This document shows, in pieces, positions 9,633-18,220 of a stretch of 61,601 nucleotides of DNA. The DNA is taken from the NCBI RefSeq assembly GCF_020144665.1, contig NZ_JAAHBQ010000030.1, positions 1 through 61,601 of the forward strand. The letters are read 5' to 3'. Within the stretch, counting starts at the first letter, position 1. Every line of letters begins with the position of its first letter. This stretch comes from Oscillatoria salina IIICB1 (lineage in GTDB: Bacteria; Cyanobacteriota; Cyanobacteriia; Cyanobacteriales; SIO1D9). The notes under the pieces were generated by a model that was given only the letters and a program-made list of their open reading frames with translations, did not search any database and was not told the origin of the DNA. The translations under genes and the position numbers were made by a program.

Positions 9633-10313
9633 ATGAATAAATTACCTGTAATGAATCTTACTCCTGAATCAGTTCAACAATTGCTTAATTCCGATGATTT
9701 TGGCGATCGCTTAACTGGAGTTAATCAATTACGTCAACTCGATCGCGCGATCGCTTTTGAGATGATCCAGCCTTTAATCCTTGACAAAAACGCTCGCGTG
9801 CGCTACTCAGCCGCGAGTCAAATGGATACATTAGGACAAGAAAATTTAGAGAAATCTTGGCAAATTTTACGCGATCGCCTCTTGAATGATTCGGAACCTG
9901 ATGTTCAAGCAGCAGCCGCAGATGCGATCGGCGCGCTCAAGCTGACTGAGGCTTTCAACGACTTAAAGCAAGTTTACTATCAATCTTCAGAATGGCTGGT
10001 GAAATTCAGTATTATTGCTGCTTTAGGTGAAATGGGCGATCCCCGTGGCTTTGATTTGCTGAAAGAAGCTTTAGAGTCAGACAATAATTTGATTCAAACT
10101 TCTGCGATCGGTTCTTTAGGAGAATTAGGCGATCCCCGTGCTATTCCTCTGTTGATTCCTTTTGCTACTGACTCAGATTGGCAAATACGCTATCGTGTAG
10201 TCCAAGCCCTCGGTCGTTTAGGCGGTGAAGAAGCGAAATTAGCCCTAGAAAAACTGGCTAAGGACGAAGTTGAACAAGTCGCTGAAGAAGCGAAAAGAAT
10301 ACTCGCAACTTAA
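9633..10313 (+). CDS. nblB: HEAT-repeat protein, NblB-like
   Basis: A 226-aa protein made of bilin-lyase-type HEAT repeats (LGELGDPRAIPLL, ALGEMGDPRGFDLL, VQALGRLGGEEAKLAL), the fold of CpcE/CpcF. Its size and its opening LTPESVQQLLNSDDFGDRL ... NQLRQLD match what I recall of NblB, which helps dismantle phycobilisomes during nutrient starvation by acting on chromophorylated subunits. The identification rests on resemblance and on the absence of a CpcE/F-specific context; other HEAT proteins such as IaiH remain possible. A second, different HEAT protein lies at 31024-31704. Confidence 0.6.
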   Translation: MNKLPVMNLTPESVQQLLNSDDFGDRLTGVNQLRQLDRAIAFEMIQPLILDKNARVRYSAASQMDTLGQENLEKSWQILRDRLLNDSEPDVQAAAADAIGALKLTEAFNDLKQVYYQSSEWLVKFSIIAALGEMGDPRGFDLLKEALESDNNLIQTSAIGSLGELGDPRAIPLLIPFATDSDWQIRYRVVQALGRLGGEEAKLALEKLAKDEVEQVAEEAKRILAT

Positions 10314-10324
10314 GCATAATTCAG

Positions 10325-10496
10325 TTCGTAGTGAGGACTTTAGTCCTCTCTTCAACTAGCCAAATAACGCCGTAGAAAACCCTTCGTACTCAGGAGTTTA
10401 GTCCCCTCTTCAACTAGCCAAATAACGCCGTAGAAAACCGTTCGTAGTGAGGAGTTTAGTCCTCTCTTCAACTAGCCAAATAACGCCGTAGAAAAC
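10325..10496. repeat. 58-bp tandem repeat that includes a gene's 3' end
   Basis: Three units start with TTCGTA at 10325, 10383 and 10441 (exact 58-bp period). Each has GTAG (or a variant), the hairpin GAGGACT-TT-AGTCCTC or a close variant, then about 29 bp that are the last nine or so codons and stop of the minus-strand gene at 10468. The third unit runs into the real gene end; the two outer units are non-coding copies lying downstream of its stop. Confidence 0.9.
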
Positions 10497-11343
10497 TTTC
10501 TAATGATTCCATCTGAATTTTATAAATCGATTCCAGATTAGCAATTTCTGCTGGCGTGCAAAAAAATTCATTTGCTAATAATGTCCGAAATGTACCTAAT
10601 TGTTTTTGCGCTTTCGGATTCAAAAATCCTAACCCCGTACGCACACCATCAACTACCAACAGTGGTGGATTGATAATAATTGGTTCTTTGTTGAAGATGC
10701 GCGAGAAAATTTGCGGAATGTCTTCCCGTTTGAGAATATCGGGTCCCCCGACTGGGAAAATTTTGTTTTTGGCTTTTTCAATTGTTACTGAATCAACAGT
10801 AATTTTTGCTAAATCGTCTGTACTGACGATAGAAGAGCGATTGCGGCGATCGCCAACTAACAAATAAATGCCTGTGTCGCGGAATCTTTCCGCCGCCGAG
10901 AGCAAATTATCCGCTAATCCAGAAGGTCGCAGAATTGTATAATTTAAACCACTCTTGCTCAAATATTTTTCTACTTCTCGTTTCGCTTTAAAAGTGGGAG
11001 CATCTTCGTAACCTCGATCTGCTCCTAATACAGAAATAAAGACAAAATGCTTAACTTTATTGGCGATCGCGCGATCGATTAACTCAATATTAGCTCTGTA
11101 GTCCAGTGCTTGAGCATCTCCATCGGAACCGTGGGCGCTGATGATATACTCAACTCCTTGGGTAGCTTTCTCGATGTCTTTATCTTCGCGCAGATCGCCG
11201 ATAAAGGTTTGCGCGCCGCGCTCTTCTAATTCCTCGTAACGAGAGCTAAGACGCACAAAAGCTCGTACGGGCAATTCTCGCTCCCGTAACAATCGCACTA
11301 CTCGTCGTCCAATTGAGCCAGTTGCACCAGTAACTAAATACAT
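10468..11343 (-). CDS. NAD(P)-binding atypical SDR, NmrA-like
   Basis: A 291-aa Rossmann-fold protein opening with the dinucleotide motif GATGSIG at residues 6-12, followed by an Arg-rich stretch typical of NADP binding (RLLRERELPVRAFVR). It resembles the atypical/extended SDRs of the NmrA/YwnB type (FIGDLRED, FVFISVLGAD, YTILRPSGL), many of which are redox sensors or assembly factors rather than enzymes. The substrate is unknown. Its last codons (FLRRYLAS-stop) are copied twice downstream in the 58-bp array. Divergent upstream sequence separates it from the small gene at 11507. Confidence 0.82.
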   Translation of the reverse strand: MYLVTGATGSIGRRVVRLLRERELPVRAFVRLSSRYEELEERGAQTFIGDLREDKDIEKATQGVEYIISAHGSDGDAQALDYRANIELIDRAIANKVKHFVFISVLGADRGYEDAPTFKAKREVEKYLSKSGLNYTILRPSGLADNLLSAAERFRDTGIYLLVGDRRNRSSIVSTDDLAKITVDSVTIEKAKNKIFPVGGPDILKREDIPQIFSRIFNKEPIIINPPLLVVDGVRTGLGFLNPKAQKQLGTFRTLLANEFFCTPAEIANLESIYKIQMESLESFLRRYLAS

Positions 11344-11506
11344 AGAACATTTCCTCTTTCTCGGAGCGATCGCTGTTTCTTACCTAATCTGGAGCGAGAA
11401 AGCTCGCCCAATAATCGCGTAATTTAGCGGCGAGATGAATCGAGCTTATTTTTCAGCTATTTGGGTCTATTCTGTCCTAGAATAACAAAGAATTTCCCGG
11501 AAAGCA

Positions 11507-11734
11507 ATGCTAGTATTTGAAACCTTCCTTGAAGGAGCAAAGGAGCAAGATGAAAAGCTAGATGAAGCAATTCGTCCGACAAGAATTGTTTGCCATTCTT
11601 GCCATAAATGTTGGCTGAATAAGTGTAGAATTAGGAAAAAAGAGTTAAGTTCTTATTGTTCTGTTTTAGGTTATGAATCTAAAACCACTGGCTGGAAATT
11701 ATCCAGTTTTCCCGATCGAGAAACACTTAGTTAA
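11507..11734 (+). CDS. Small Cys-rich hypothetical protein
   Basis: A 75-aa ORF in an otherwise empty 490-bp gap, starting at ATG with a weak GGAAAG upstream. I do not recognise it. The centre has five cysteines (CHSCHKCWLNKC then SSYC), a spacing that could bind zinc or an Fe-S cluster. The N-terminus is acidic and helical. It may be a genuine small protein or a chance ORF. Confidence 0.4.
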   Translation: MLVFETFLEGAKEQDEKLDEAIRPTRIVCHSCHKCWLNKCRIRKKELSSYCSVLGYESKTTGWKLSSFPDRETLS

Positions 11735-11839
11735 CAGGGAAGGTGGTTTCAGCCGAAACCGAGAAAACTGGTTTTTCGTGATTAAAAGCTGGAAACGCGA
11801 TAAGCTATCAGCTAGTACCAGAGGGCGAGTAGATTAGAA

Positions 11840-13483
11840 ATGACGAGCGCTTATGTCCTGATTGCAGCAGTTTTATTATTGGGAGGCTTACTGGCTGCAT
11901 TGGGCGATCGCTTGGGGACGAAAGTCGGTAAAGCACGGCTGCGGTTATTTAATCTCCGCCCCAAGCAAACGGCAATTCTGGTGACAATAGTTACTGGAGT
12001 ATCGATCGCTGCTTCGACTCTAGGGATTTTATTCGCGACAAGTGAGTCTTTACGCAAGGGTGTTTTTCAACTCGACGATATTCTCAAAAAACGTCGTCGC
12101 GTGCAACGAGAGTTGGATGAAGTAGAGGCGGAATTAGTAACTGTAAAAGAGCAAAAAGAGCGCGTAGAAGATGAATTAGCCGAAGCAAGAAAGGAGCAAG
12201 CTGAAGCTCAACAACGTCTTGATGAAATTAATCTCAAATTTCAGGAAGCTCAAGCTCAATTACAAGAGTTTTCTGCACAAGCTGATGAGTTACGTCAAGA
12301 AATTAATTCGCTGTTAACTTCTAAGCAAGAATTAATTGCTCAAAGAAACGAGTTACAACAACAAATTGCTCAGTTGCAAGCGCAGGTGGAAGAACGCGAT
12401 CGCGAATTGGCTCAGGGACGTGAGATAATTACTGAACAACAACAGCGCATCGAAACTCAACAGCAACAAGTTGCAGCCCAACAGGAGAAACTTGTCGAAC
12501 AAGAAAGTCGCTTAGCACAAATACAAAGACAACGCAATATTCTGATCGCAGAAATTAATAAACGTGATAATCAAATTGATACCCTCGATCGCGCGATCGC
12601 ACAACAAAATCAAGCTTTGTCACAACGAGAAACTCGTCTCAAAGAATTAGAAATTGAACTGGAAAAACAGCAAAGTCAGTTACAGAAAGAAATCGATCGA
12701 CGAGATGAAGCGATCGCGGTACTTGATTTGGCGATCGCGAATCGAGATCGAATTTTGCAAGCGCGTTCCTCCCGCTTAGTTGAGTTAGAAAAACAATTAG
12801 CATTGCTACAACAAGAACTAATTGGCTTAGAGGAATATTATGAAAATTATCAAGCACTTCGCGAAGGAAATTTAGCCCTTGTTCGCGGTCAAGTTCTTTC
12901 CTATGGTGTCATTACAAATGTTGATGCTTATACAGGAAGAACCGCCTTAGAAAAGCTTTTACGTCAAGCCAATAATACGGCAATTCGCGCCACTAATTTG
13001 CCCGAAAATGACCAACGAGTAGTAACAATTACACCTCTCCAAGTCGAACAAGCAATCGCGAAAATTGAAGACGGTCAAAATTATGTCGTGCAAATTGTTT
13101 CCGCAGGTAATTATTTAGAAGGAGAAACCCAAGTAAGAGTGTTTGCGGATGTAGTTATTAATCAAAAAATTTTCGATGCTGGTTCAGAAATTGCCACAGT
13201 TCCCATCGACCCAATTACAATGACTAAAGAGGAAGTCCAACAGCGAGTAGATTTACTTTTAGCTACCTCTAGCTTTCGCGCTCGTGGTGCAGGTATACTA
13301 GGCGATATTCAAGTTGCTGATGGTAGTGTTTCCGAACTGATTACTTTTATCGAGCAAGTGAATAAATATGAAGAACCACTTGATGAGATTAAAGCGATCG
13401 CATCGGAACCAACTTACGCTTCTGGTCCATTGAAAATGCGTTTAGTCGCTTTACAAAATGGCGAAATTGTGTTTCAAACTTAA
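11840..13483 (+). CDS. DUF3084 membrane-anchored coiled-coil protein
   Basis: A 547-aa protein with two N-terminal membrane helices (about 3-20 and 47-67) framing a short basic loop (RLGTKVGKARLRLFNLRPKQ), then a long Gln/Glu-rich coiled coil (about 80-330). The C-terminal globular domain (about 340-547, GQVLSYGVITNVDAYTGR) is typical of cyanobacterial DUF3084. The function is unknown; the architecture suggests an inner-membrane anchor with a long cytoplasmic or periplasmic rod. The RuvC/YqgF-like nuclease gene that follows is, as I recall, a frequent neighbour in cyanobacteria. Confidence 0.85.
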   Translation: MTSAYVLIAAVLLLGGLLAALGDRLGTKVGKARLRLFNLRPKQTAILVTIVTGVSIAASTLGILFATSESLRKGVFQLDDILKKRRRVQRELDEVEAELVTVKEQKERVEDELAEARKEQAEAQQRLDEINLKFQEAQAQLQEFSAQADELRQEINSLLTSKQELIAQRNELQQQIAQLQAQVEERDRELAQGREIITEQQQRIETQQQQVAAQQEKLVEQESRLAQIQRQRNILIAEINKRDNQIDTLDRAIAQQNQALSQRETRLKELEIELEKQQSQLQKEIDRRDEAIAVLDLAIANRDRILQARSSRLVELEKQLALLQQELIGLEEYYENYQALREGNLALVRGQVLSYGVITNVDAYTGRTALEKLLRQANNTAIRATNLPENDQRVVTITPLQVEQAIAKIEDGQNYVVQIVSAGNYLEGETQVRVFADVVINQKIFDAGSEIATVPIDPITMTKEEVQQRVDLLLATSSFRARGAGILGDIQVADGSVSELITFIEQVNKYEEPLDEIKAIASEPTYASGPLKMRLVALQNGEIVFQT

Positions 13484-13559
13484 TGGGGATTGGGGATTAG
13501 GGATTGGGGATTGGGGGTTGGGAGAATTGGGAATAGGAGATCGAAATTGGAGAGAAATA

Positions 13560-13576
13560 GCGACCAAGATGGTCGC
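13560..13576. repeat. Hairpin with AAGAT loop, REP-like family
   Basis: GCGACC (13560-13565), AAGAT, GGTCGC (13571-13576), followed by ACTACAAC. Read on the minus strand, GTAG stands just 5' of the hairpin. The stem is a third complementary variant of the AAGAT class. Confidence 0.6.
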
Positions 13577-13628
13577 ACTACAACTTCGCAATTACCGATA
13601 TTTTGATTAAAATGCCGAATAGTTTACC

Positions 13629-13745
13629 CAGTCACCACCTCCCCAGTCCCCAGTCCCCAATCACCAGTCACCACCTCCCCAGTCCCCAGTCCCCAATCAC
13701 CAGTCCCCAGTCCCCAATCACCAGTCCCCAGTCCCCAATACCCAA
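13629..13745. repeat. Degenerate heptameric tandem repeats (CCCCAGT/CCCCAAT/CACCAGT)
   Basis: A run of 7-bp units, mostly CCCCAGT, CCCCAAT, CACCAGT and CACCACC, resembling the short tandemly repeated repetitive (STRR) sequences known from cyanobacterial intergenic DNA. The preceding 13484-13545 stretch is a GGGGATT-rich counterpart in complementary sense. It ends about 11 bp before the next start codon. Confidence 0.85.
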
Positions 13746-13756
13746 TTAACCAAAAA

Positions 13757-14152
13757 ATGCTTTTAGGTTTCGATCCAGGAAGAGATAAATGCGGAATTGC
13801 AGTGATGGGATTTGACCGTCAACTGTATTACCATGAAGTAGTAACTGCCGAGAGTGCGATCGCGACAATCTTAGCAAAATTAAGAGAATTTCCGATTGAA
13901 ATCTTAGTCATGGGCGATCGCACAACGGCGAAAAGCTGGAAAAAGCAACTAGAAGCCGAAATTGATCTGGCGATCGCAATGGTAGACGAACATAATAGTA
14001 CCTTAGAAGCACGCGATCGCTACTGGCAAATGTATCCTCCCGGATTACTCCAACGTCTCATCCCCCAAGGAATGCGGCTACCACCACGCCCCGTAGACGA
14101 TATTGTCGCTATCCTACTCATCGAACGTTACCTGCAAAGCCAACTCTTCTAG
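13757..14152 (+). CDS. RuvC/YqgF-like RNase H-fold nuclease
   Basis: A 131-aa protein beginning LLGFDPGRDKCGIAV, the first strand and acidic residue of the RNase H fold used by YqgF and RuvC. It continues with EILVMGDRT and VDEHNSTLEAR (second acidic position) and ends with PVDDIVAILLIERYL (third acidic position). It is shorter than RuvC and close to YqgF in size. The likely role is a nuclease in rRNA maturation or Holliday-junction processing; the exact substrate is not known. STRR repeats lie immediately upstream. Confidence 0.72.
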   Translation: MLLGFDPGRDKCGIAVMGFDRQLYYHEVVTAESAIATILAKLREFPIEILVMGDRTTAKSWKKQLEAEIDLAIAMVDEHNSTLEARDRYWQMYPPGLLQRLIPQGMRLPPRPVDDIVAILLIERYLQSQLF

Positions 14153-14207
14153 CGCTCCTTTATCATATTTTTCATTAAAAGTCAAGAGTATTGGCGACAA
14201 TGACAGT

Positions 14208-14840
14208 ATGGGACTGTATTCTGACAGAATCAAATCTTTAAAAGTAGAAATTGAAAAGCTTTCACCTCTCCATCGAATTGCTTTTGCTGCATCTTGTTGC
14301 GAGCGGTTACTGCCAAATTGCTATATTTTTACAAGAGAGGAAGGTCAAGGAAACCCATCTCCTCTTAGAACTGCTCTAGATGAAGTTTGGCATATTTTAG
14401 AGGGTAAAGTAACTAAAAAAGAAACAATTCAGTTACTACTAACAGATTGTGAAAAAGCGATAGTTCCTAGCGATTACGTTCTAGAATCGCGGTATAGTGC
14501 CGAATCACATTTAGCAATAGTAGCGATTTCAAAGACATTAAAAGCTTGTCTTAGTAAGAATAATGTAGAAGATATCTTTAAAGTCATAGAAGTTGTAGGA
14601 GATACAATCTTTGGATTTCTCGATATTGACAAAGAAATTACCGATCCAGATTGGTTACAAAAATCCTGGGAAGAGGAAATTGAAGAGATATCAAATCATC
14701 CATTTACACTTCGAGAGATAGCAAAGCAGAATGAAGATTTGCAAAAATTAAAAGAGGCAGAAACTTTAGAACCCAAACTTCTAGAATGGCTGCGTACTAC
14801 TTCTTATAATAACGACAAAAGCTTAATCGACCTATCTTAA
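14208..14840 (+). CDS. DUF416 family protein
   Basis: A 210-aa protein of the DUF416 (YjaG) family, recognised by LSPLHRIAFAASCCERLLPN near the N-terminus and the acidic helical body. The function is unknown. The reading frame is open upstream to 14103, but that extension overlaps the preceding gene and has non-conserved composition, so I take the ATG at 14208 (MGLYSDRIK). A helical, charged C-terminus ends about 20 bp before the glycosylase gene. Confidence 0.8.
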   Translation: MGLYSDRIKSLKVEIEKLSPLHRIAFAASCCERLLPNCYIFTREEGQGNPSPLRTALDEVWHILEGKVTKKETIQLLLTDCEKAIVPSDYVLESRYSAESHLAIVAISKTLKACLSKNNVEDIFKVIEVVGDTIFGFLDIDKEITDPDWLQKSWEEEIEEISNHPFTLREIAKQNEDLQKLKEAETLEPKLLEWLRTTSYNNDKSLIDLS

Positions 14841-14859
14841 AAAAACAGACAAACGCTTC

Positions 14860-15558
14860 ATGAAAACTGCAAATTATCCTCTACAAAACGAGATTCCCGC
14901 ACTCCCCGAAAAGCAAGTCCAGTGGTTTCGCAGCCAGCTTCAAACCTGGTCTATTGCCAACTTTCGCGACTTTCACTGGCGGCGTACTGCCGACCCCTAC
15001 GCCATTTTCATCGCCGAACTGCTGCTACAAAAAACTGACGCGACTACTACCGAAAAAATCTACGAAACCTTTCTCGCTCGATATCCTTCCCCAAAAGCGA
15101 TCGCCACAGCAAAAATAGAAGAAATAGCCAGACTTCTAACCCCTCTGGGTCTTCATTTTCGAGCCGAACGACTCCATCGCGCTTGTCAAATGATTCTCGA
15201 AAAGCACGACGGAAAAATCCCGGCTACCGAAGCCGAACTGTTAGAACTTCCCGGAGTAGGCAAATATACAGCCCGTTCCATCTGCACTAATGCCTTCAAA
15301 CAACCCCTAGCAATCCTCGACACAAATGTTGCCAGAATCATCGAGCGTTTTTTCGGTATCAAAGGAAATCGGGTAAAATCTCGCTGCAAGGTACTTTGGG
15401 GAATCGCAGAAATCCTCGCCCCCAAAACAAACGTCGATTCCTGGAATCTAACTTTAATCGACTTCGGGGCAGCAACCTGCACTGCATCTCGCCCTTGCTG
15501 TCAGAATTGCCCGTTACAACAACAGTGCAACTATGCCAAAATAAGATTGGTAGAATAA
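14860..15558 (+). CDS. HhH-GPD DNA glycosylase, MutY/MIG-like, lacking the NUDIX-like domain
   Basis: A base-excision repair glycosylase of the endonuclease III superfamily (232 aa). It shows ELLLQKTDATT (the region holding the MutY catalytic Glu), the helix-hairpin-helix LPGVGKYTARSI near residue 125, ILDTNVARII with the catalytic Asp, and a C-terminal 4Fe-4S loop (C-x6-C-x2-C-x5-C) near residues 207-223. True MutY is about 350 aa with a C-terminal 8-oxoG-recognition domain, which is absent. A short MutY or a MIG-type T/G mismatch glycosylase is more likely; which one cannot be decided from the sequence. Confidence 0.8.
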   Translation: MKTANYPLQNEIPALPEKQVQWFRSQLQTWSIANFRDFHWRRTADPYAIFIAELLLQKTDATTTEKIYETFLARYPSPKAIATAKIEEIARLLTPLGLHFRAERLHRACQMILEKHDGKIPATEAELLELPGVGKYTARSICTNAFKQPLAILDTNVARIIERFFGIKGNRVKSRCKVLWGIAEILAPKTNVDSWNLTLIDFGAATCTASRPCCQNCPLQQQCNYAKIRLVE

Positions 15559-15635
15559 CGCGATCGCGCTCAACATTTTCAACGAACTTTAATCAATCTG
15601 GGAAAAACAATTTCCGAGACTATCTAAAAATAACT

Positions 15636-15686
15636 GGAGGCGGAGCCTCTGGATAGCATTCCCCGGCGGAGCCAGGGAACGAGGAA
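15636..15686. repeat. Double-hairpin intergenic repeat (GGCGGAGCC type)
   Basis: GAGGC-GGA-GCCTC (15637-15649), followed by TCCCCGGC-GGA-GCCAGGGA (15660-15678). Both hairpins have the loop GGA. This paired GGCGGAGCC motif is, to my knowledge, widespread in cyanobacterial intergenic DNA. It sits between the convergent glycosylase gene and the minus-strand gene at 15692, where it may act as a bidirectional terminator. Confidence 0.6.
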
Positions 15687-15691
15687 TTAGA

Positions 15692-16036
15692 TCATAAATT
15701 AGCTCTGAGAGTAAACTCATAATCGCCTCCTGGCTCTAATTGGTAGTCGCACCGCTCCAAAAAACGAGACAAAGGTTCGAGAATCAAAGCACGTCCTAAC
15801 GAAGGCTGAATCAACAACTGTCCTTGACGGAAACGCCATTGAAATTGCCATTCGTAGGTAGCGGCTCTTACTTCGCCTTCGATTTTCCCGTGATTCCAAG
15901 AATGTTGGGTAATGCGAACGTAAGCAGTTGTTTCGGGAAGATATTTAGAACTCACTATCGCCCTGATTTCGATCTGTTCTGTTGGATCACGATAACAAAA
16001 ATAAGCGTTGTTTGTGTGGTTAACAGCATCATTCAC
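15692..16036 (-). CDS. Conserved hypothetical protein
   Basis: A 114-aa protein that I do not recognise. It opens MNDAVNHTNNAYFCYRD, then alternates short beta-like segments with charged turns (TAYVRITQHSW, YEWQFQWRFRQGQLLIQPS), suggesting a small beta-rich fold with no signal peptide or membrane segment. It is convergent with the glycosylase gene, and its start lies 73 bp from the first Uma2 gene on the other strand. Confidence 0.6.
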   Translation of the reverse strand: MNDAVNHTNNAYFCYRDPTEQIEIRAIVSSKYLPETTAYVRITQHSWNHGKIEGEVRAATYEWQFQWRFRQGQLLIQPSLGRALILEPLSRFLERCDYQLEPGGDYEFTLRANL

Positions 16037-16109
16037 TACCAGAAAATTCCTGTCGCTTCAGTTCCAGGACTACAATTTAATCAAGTTGTGAATTATCTCA
16101 ATCCCTATC

Positions 16110-16775
16110 GTGACAACAACATCAACTGCGAACCCAAGTCAAAATGCGTACCCTAAAGTCGGCGCAGCCATCGCATTGCAAGGCGTTTCCTGGCAAACTT
16201 ATCAAATGTTACTCTCTGATGTTGGTGAAAATCGCGCTTGGAGAATTACCTATGACCAAGGTGTGTTAGAACTGAGAATGCCACTTCCTCAACATGAAGA
16301 ACCGAAACGACTAATAGAAAGTTTTATTGAAGCTATTGTTGATGAGCTAGAAATAGAACTGAGAAGCTTGGGTGCGTTAACTTTAGAACGAGACGATCTT
16401 GCTCGTGCAATTGAGCCAGATTCTTGTTTTTATATTCAAAATGAAGCGCAAGTTAGAGGTAAGCAATCAATTAATTTACTCACCGATCCGCCGCCAGATT
16501 TAGCGATAGAATCAGATTATACTAACTCTTCGATTAACAAATTATCTGTTTATGCTGCTTTGGGTGTTCCGGAAGTCTGGCGTTACAACGAAAGTAATTT
16601 AGAAGTTTATATTTTAAGTGAAGGTAAGTACGAACTTGCTCAAGAAAGTCTGGCTTTTCCTTTTTTACCAATTGCCGAAATACCTGCTTTAATTGAGCAA
16701 AGTCAAAACCTCGGACAAAGAGCGACGGTGCGTTTATTCCGAGCCAGAATTCGCGAAATTATCGCTAGTCAATAA
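16110..16775 (+). CDS. Uma2 family endonuclease-like protein (copy 1)
   Basis: A 221-aa protein of the Uma2 (DUF820) family, which has the PD-(D/E)XK restriction-endonuclease fold and is strongly expanded in cyanobacteria; its cellular role is unknown. Core motifs are the conserved Glu/Asp region DPPPDLAIESDYTNSS (PD-like) and VPEVWRYNESNLEVYIL (E-x-W-R-Y). The start is GTG at 16110. From about 16370 on it is nearly identical in DNA to copy 2, while the N-terminal halves differ. Confidence 0.88.
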   Translation: MTTTSTANPSQNAYPKVGAAIALQGVSWQTYQMLLSDVGENRAWRITYDQGVLELRMPLPQHEEPKRLIESFIEAIVDELEIELRSLGALTLERDDLARAIEPDSCFYIQNEAQVRGKQSINLLTDPPPDLAIESDYTNSSINKLSVYAALGVPEVWRYNESNLEVYILSEGKYELAQESLAFPFLPIAEIPALIEQSQNLGQRATVRLFRARIREIIASQ

Positions 16776-16841
16776 TGGTTATTAATTAATTTTTTTACTA
16801 CAAAGAAAATTAAATTTATTTCTCAATTAAATTGTCTTACT

Positions 16842-17486
16842 ATGGTGACAATAACATCAACTCCGAACCAAAATCAAAACGCCATTCAGTTAAAAGGCGT
16901 TTCCTGGCACACTTATAAAATGTTACTCTCTGATGTGGGAGAAAATCGCGCTTGGAGAATTACCTATGACCAAGGTGTATTAGAACTGAGAATGCCAAGT
17001 TTACCTCATGAAGTACCCAAAGGACTCCTAGAAAGCTTTATCGAAGCGACAGTAGATGAGTTAGAAATTGAAATTCTTAAAGCTGGTGCGTTAACTTTAG
17101 AACGAGACGATCTTGCTCGTGCAATTGAACCAGATTCTTGTTTTTATATTCAAAATGAAGCGCAAGTTAGAGGTAAGCAATCAATTAATTTACTCACCGA
17201 TCCGCCGCCAGATTTAGCGATAGAATCAGATTATACTAACTCTTCGATTAACAAATTATCTGTTTATGCTGCTTTGGGTGTTCCGGAAGTTTGGCGCTAC
17301 AACGAAAGTAATTTAGAAGTTTATATTTTAAGTGAAGGTAAGTACGAACTTGCTCAAGAAAGTCTGGCTTTTCCTTTTTTACCAATTGCCGAAATACCTG
17401 CTTTAATTGAGCAAAGTCAAAACCTCGGACAAAGAGCGACGGTGCGTTTATTCCGAGCTAGAATTCGCGAAATTCTCGCTAATTAA
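16842..17486 (+). CDS. Uma2 family endonuclease-like protein (copy 2)
   Basis: A 214-aa Uma2 protein, 66 bp after copy 1. The last 130 or so residues are identical to copy 1 apart from the final two or three, while the N-terminal 30 and residues about 60-80 differ. That pattern fits recent duplication or gene conversion of the catalytic half. It contains the same DPPPDLAIESD and VPEVWRYNESN motifs. It starts at ATG. The retropepsin-like gene follows after 23 bp, so the three could share a transcript. Confidence 0.88.
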   Translation: MVTITSTPNQNQNAIQLKGVSWHTYKMLLSDVGENRAWRITYDQGVLELRMPSLPHEVPKGLLESFIEATVDELEIEILKAGALTLERDDLARAIEPDSCFYIQNEAQVRGKQSINLLTDPPPDLAIESDYTNSSINKLSVYAALGVPEVWRYNESNLEVYILSEGKYELAQESLAFPFLPIAEIPALIEQSQNLGQRATVRLFRARIREILAN

Positions 17487-17509
17487 TCATGAATTTGGAG
17501 TAATTATCA

Positions 17510-18136
17510 ATGAGTGGCGACCTCTCACGAGAACAAAATCGTGCTATGCTCAAATGGTTTAACAAAAACTACCGTAATTTAAGAGAGTTATATCGAAATC
17601 AATATATTGCTTACAATGAAAATGGCTTAATTGCTCATAGTGAAGATTTAAGCTCAGTTTTAGAAATTGCTAAAGCTTCAGGAGAACATTTTGCTATTTA
17701 TTTTCTTCCTAAATCTACTGCTTCTGTACATATTTTACCAATCAAATTTCGTACAGTTGTTCGCCAGGATTGGATTCCTAATTATCAGGTTAAACTGAAA
17801 CATAACGAATTTGAAGTTACAGCATCAATGTTAGTAGATTCTGGTGCAGAACTCAGTTTGATTTCTTATAAACTTGGTCAAGAGTTAGGTTATGCTTTAG
17901 CTGATGCCGAATCTACTTTATTTGCCGAAACTATTGGGGGAACTGTAGAATATGTGTTACGGAATGTGGAAATGAATATTGATGGATATGATTTTATTGC
18001 TCCTGTAGCCTGGTTACAACAAAATTTGGCAGTAGAACAATTACTATTAGGACGGGAAGTTGTCTTCGATCGATTTAATATTGAGTTTAGACAAGCTGAT
18101 GAAGAAATTATTTTTACTTGGCGTAATAATTCTTAG
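17510..18136 (+). CDS. Retropepsin-like aspartyl protease domain protein with DUF5678-like N-terminus
   Basis: A 208-aa protein in two parts. Residues about 10-65 (KWFNKNYRNLRELYRNQYIAYNENGLIAHSEDL) look like the short DUF5678 module. Residues about 85-205 form a retropepsin-like domain with the catalytic triad VDSGAELSLIS (the usual D-S/T-G-A) and a later LLLGREVVFDRFNIEF strand near where the family has its second hydrophobic-Gly motif. A single DSG means it should act as a homodimer. The substrate is unknown. It lies downstream of the Uma2 pair and 84 bp before a GTPase gene. ATG with GGAG upstream. Confidence 0.75.
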   Translation: MSGDLSREQNRAMLKWFNKNYRNLRELYRNQYIAYNENGLIAHSEDLSSVLEIAKASGEHFAIYFLPKSTASVHILPIKFRTVVRQDWIPNYQVKLKHNEFEVTASMLVDSGAELSLISYKLGQELGYALADAESTLFAETIGGTVEYVLRNVEMNIDGYDFIAPVAWLQQNLAVEQLLLGREVVFDRFNIEFRQADEEIIFTWRNNS

Positions 18137-18220
18137 ATAACCTAATAATTTGCTACAAATGAACAAACTTTTGCTTAGAATCGAAAATAAAGGTAGACAT
18201 CTAGCATCGGAGGTATATCT

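Noticed and set aside
14103-14207. N-terminal extension of the DUF416 gene
   Set aside because: It overlaps the preceding nuclease gene and does not look conserved; the family motif begins soon after the ATG at 14208.
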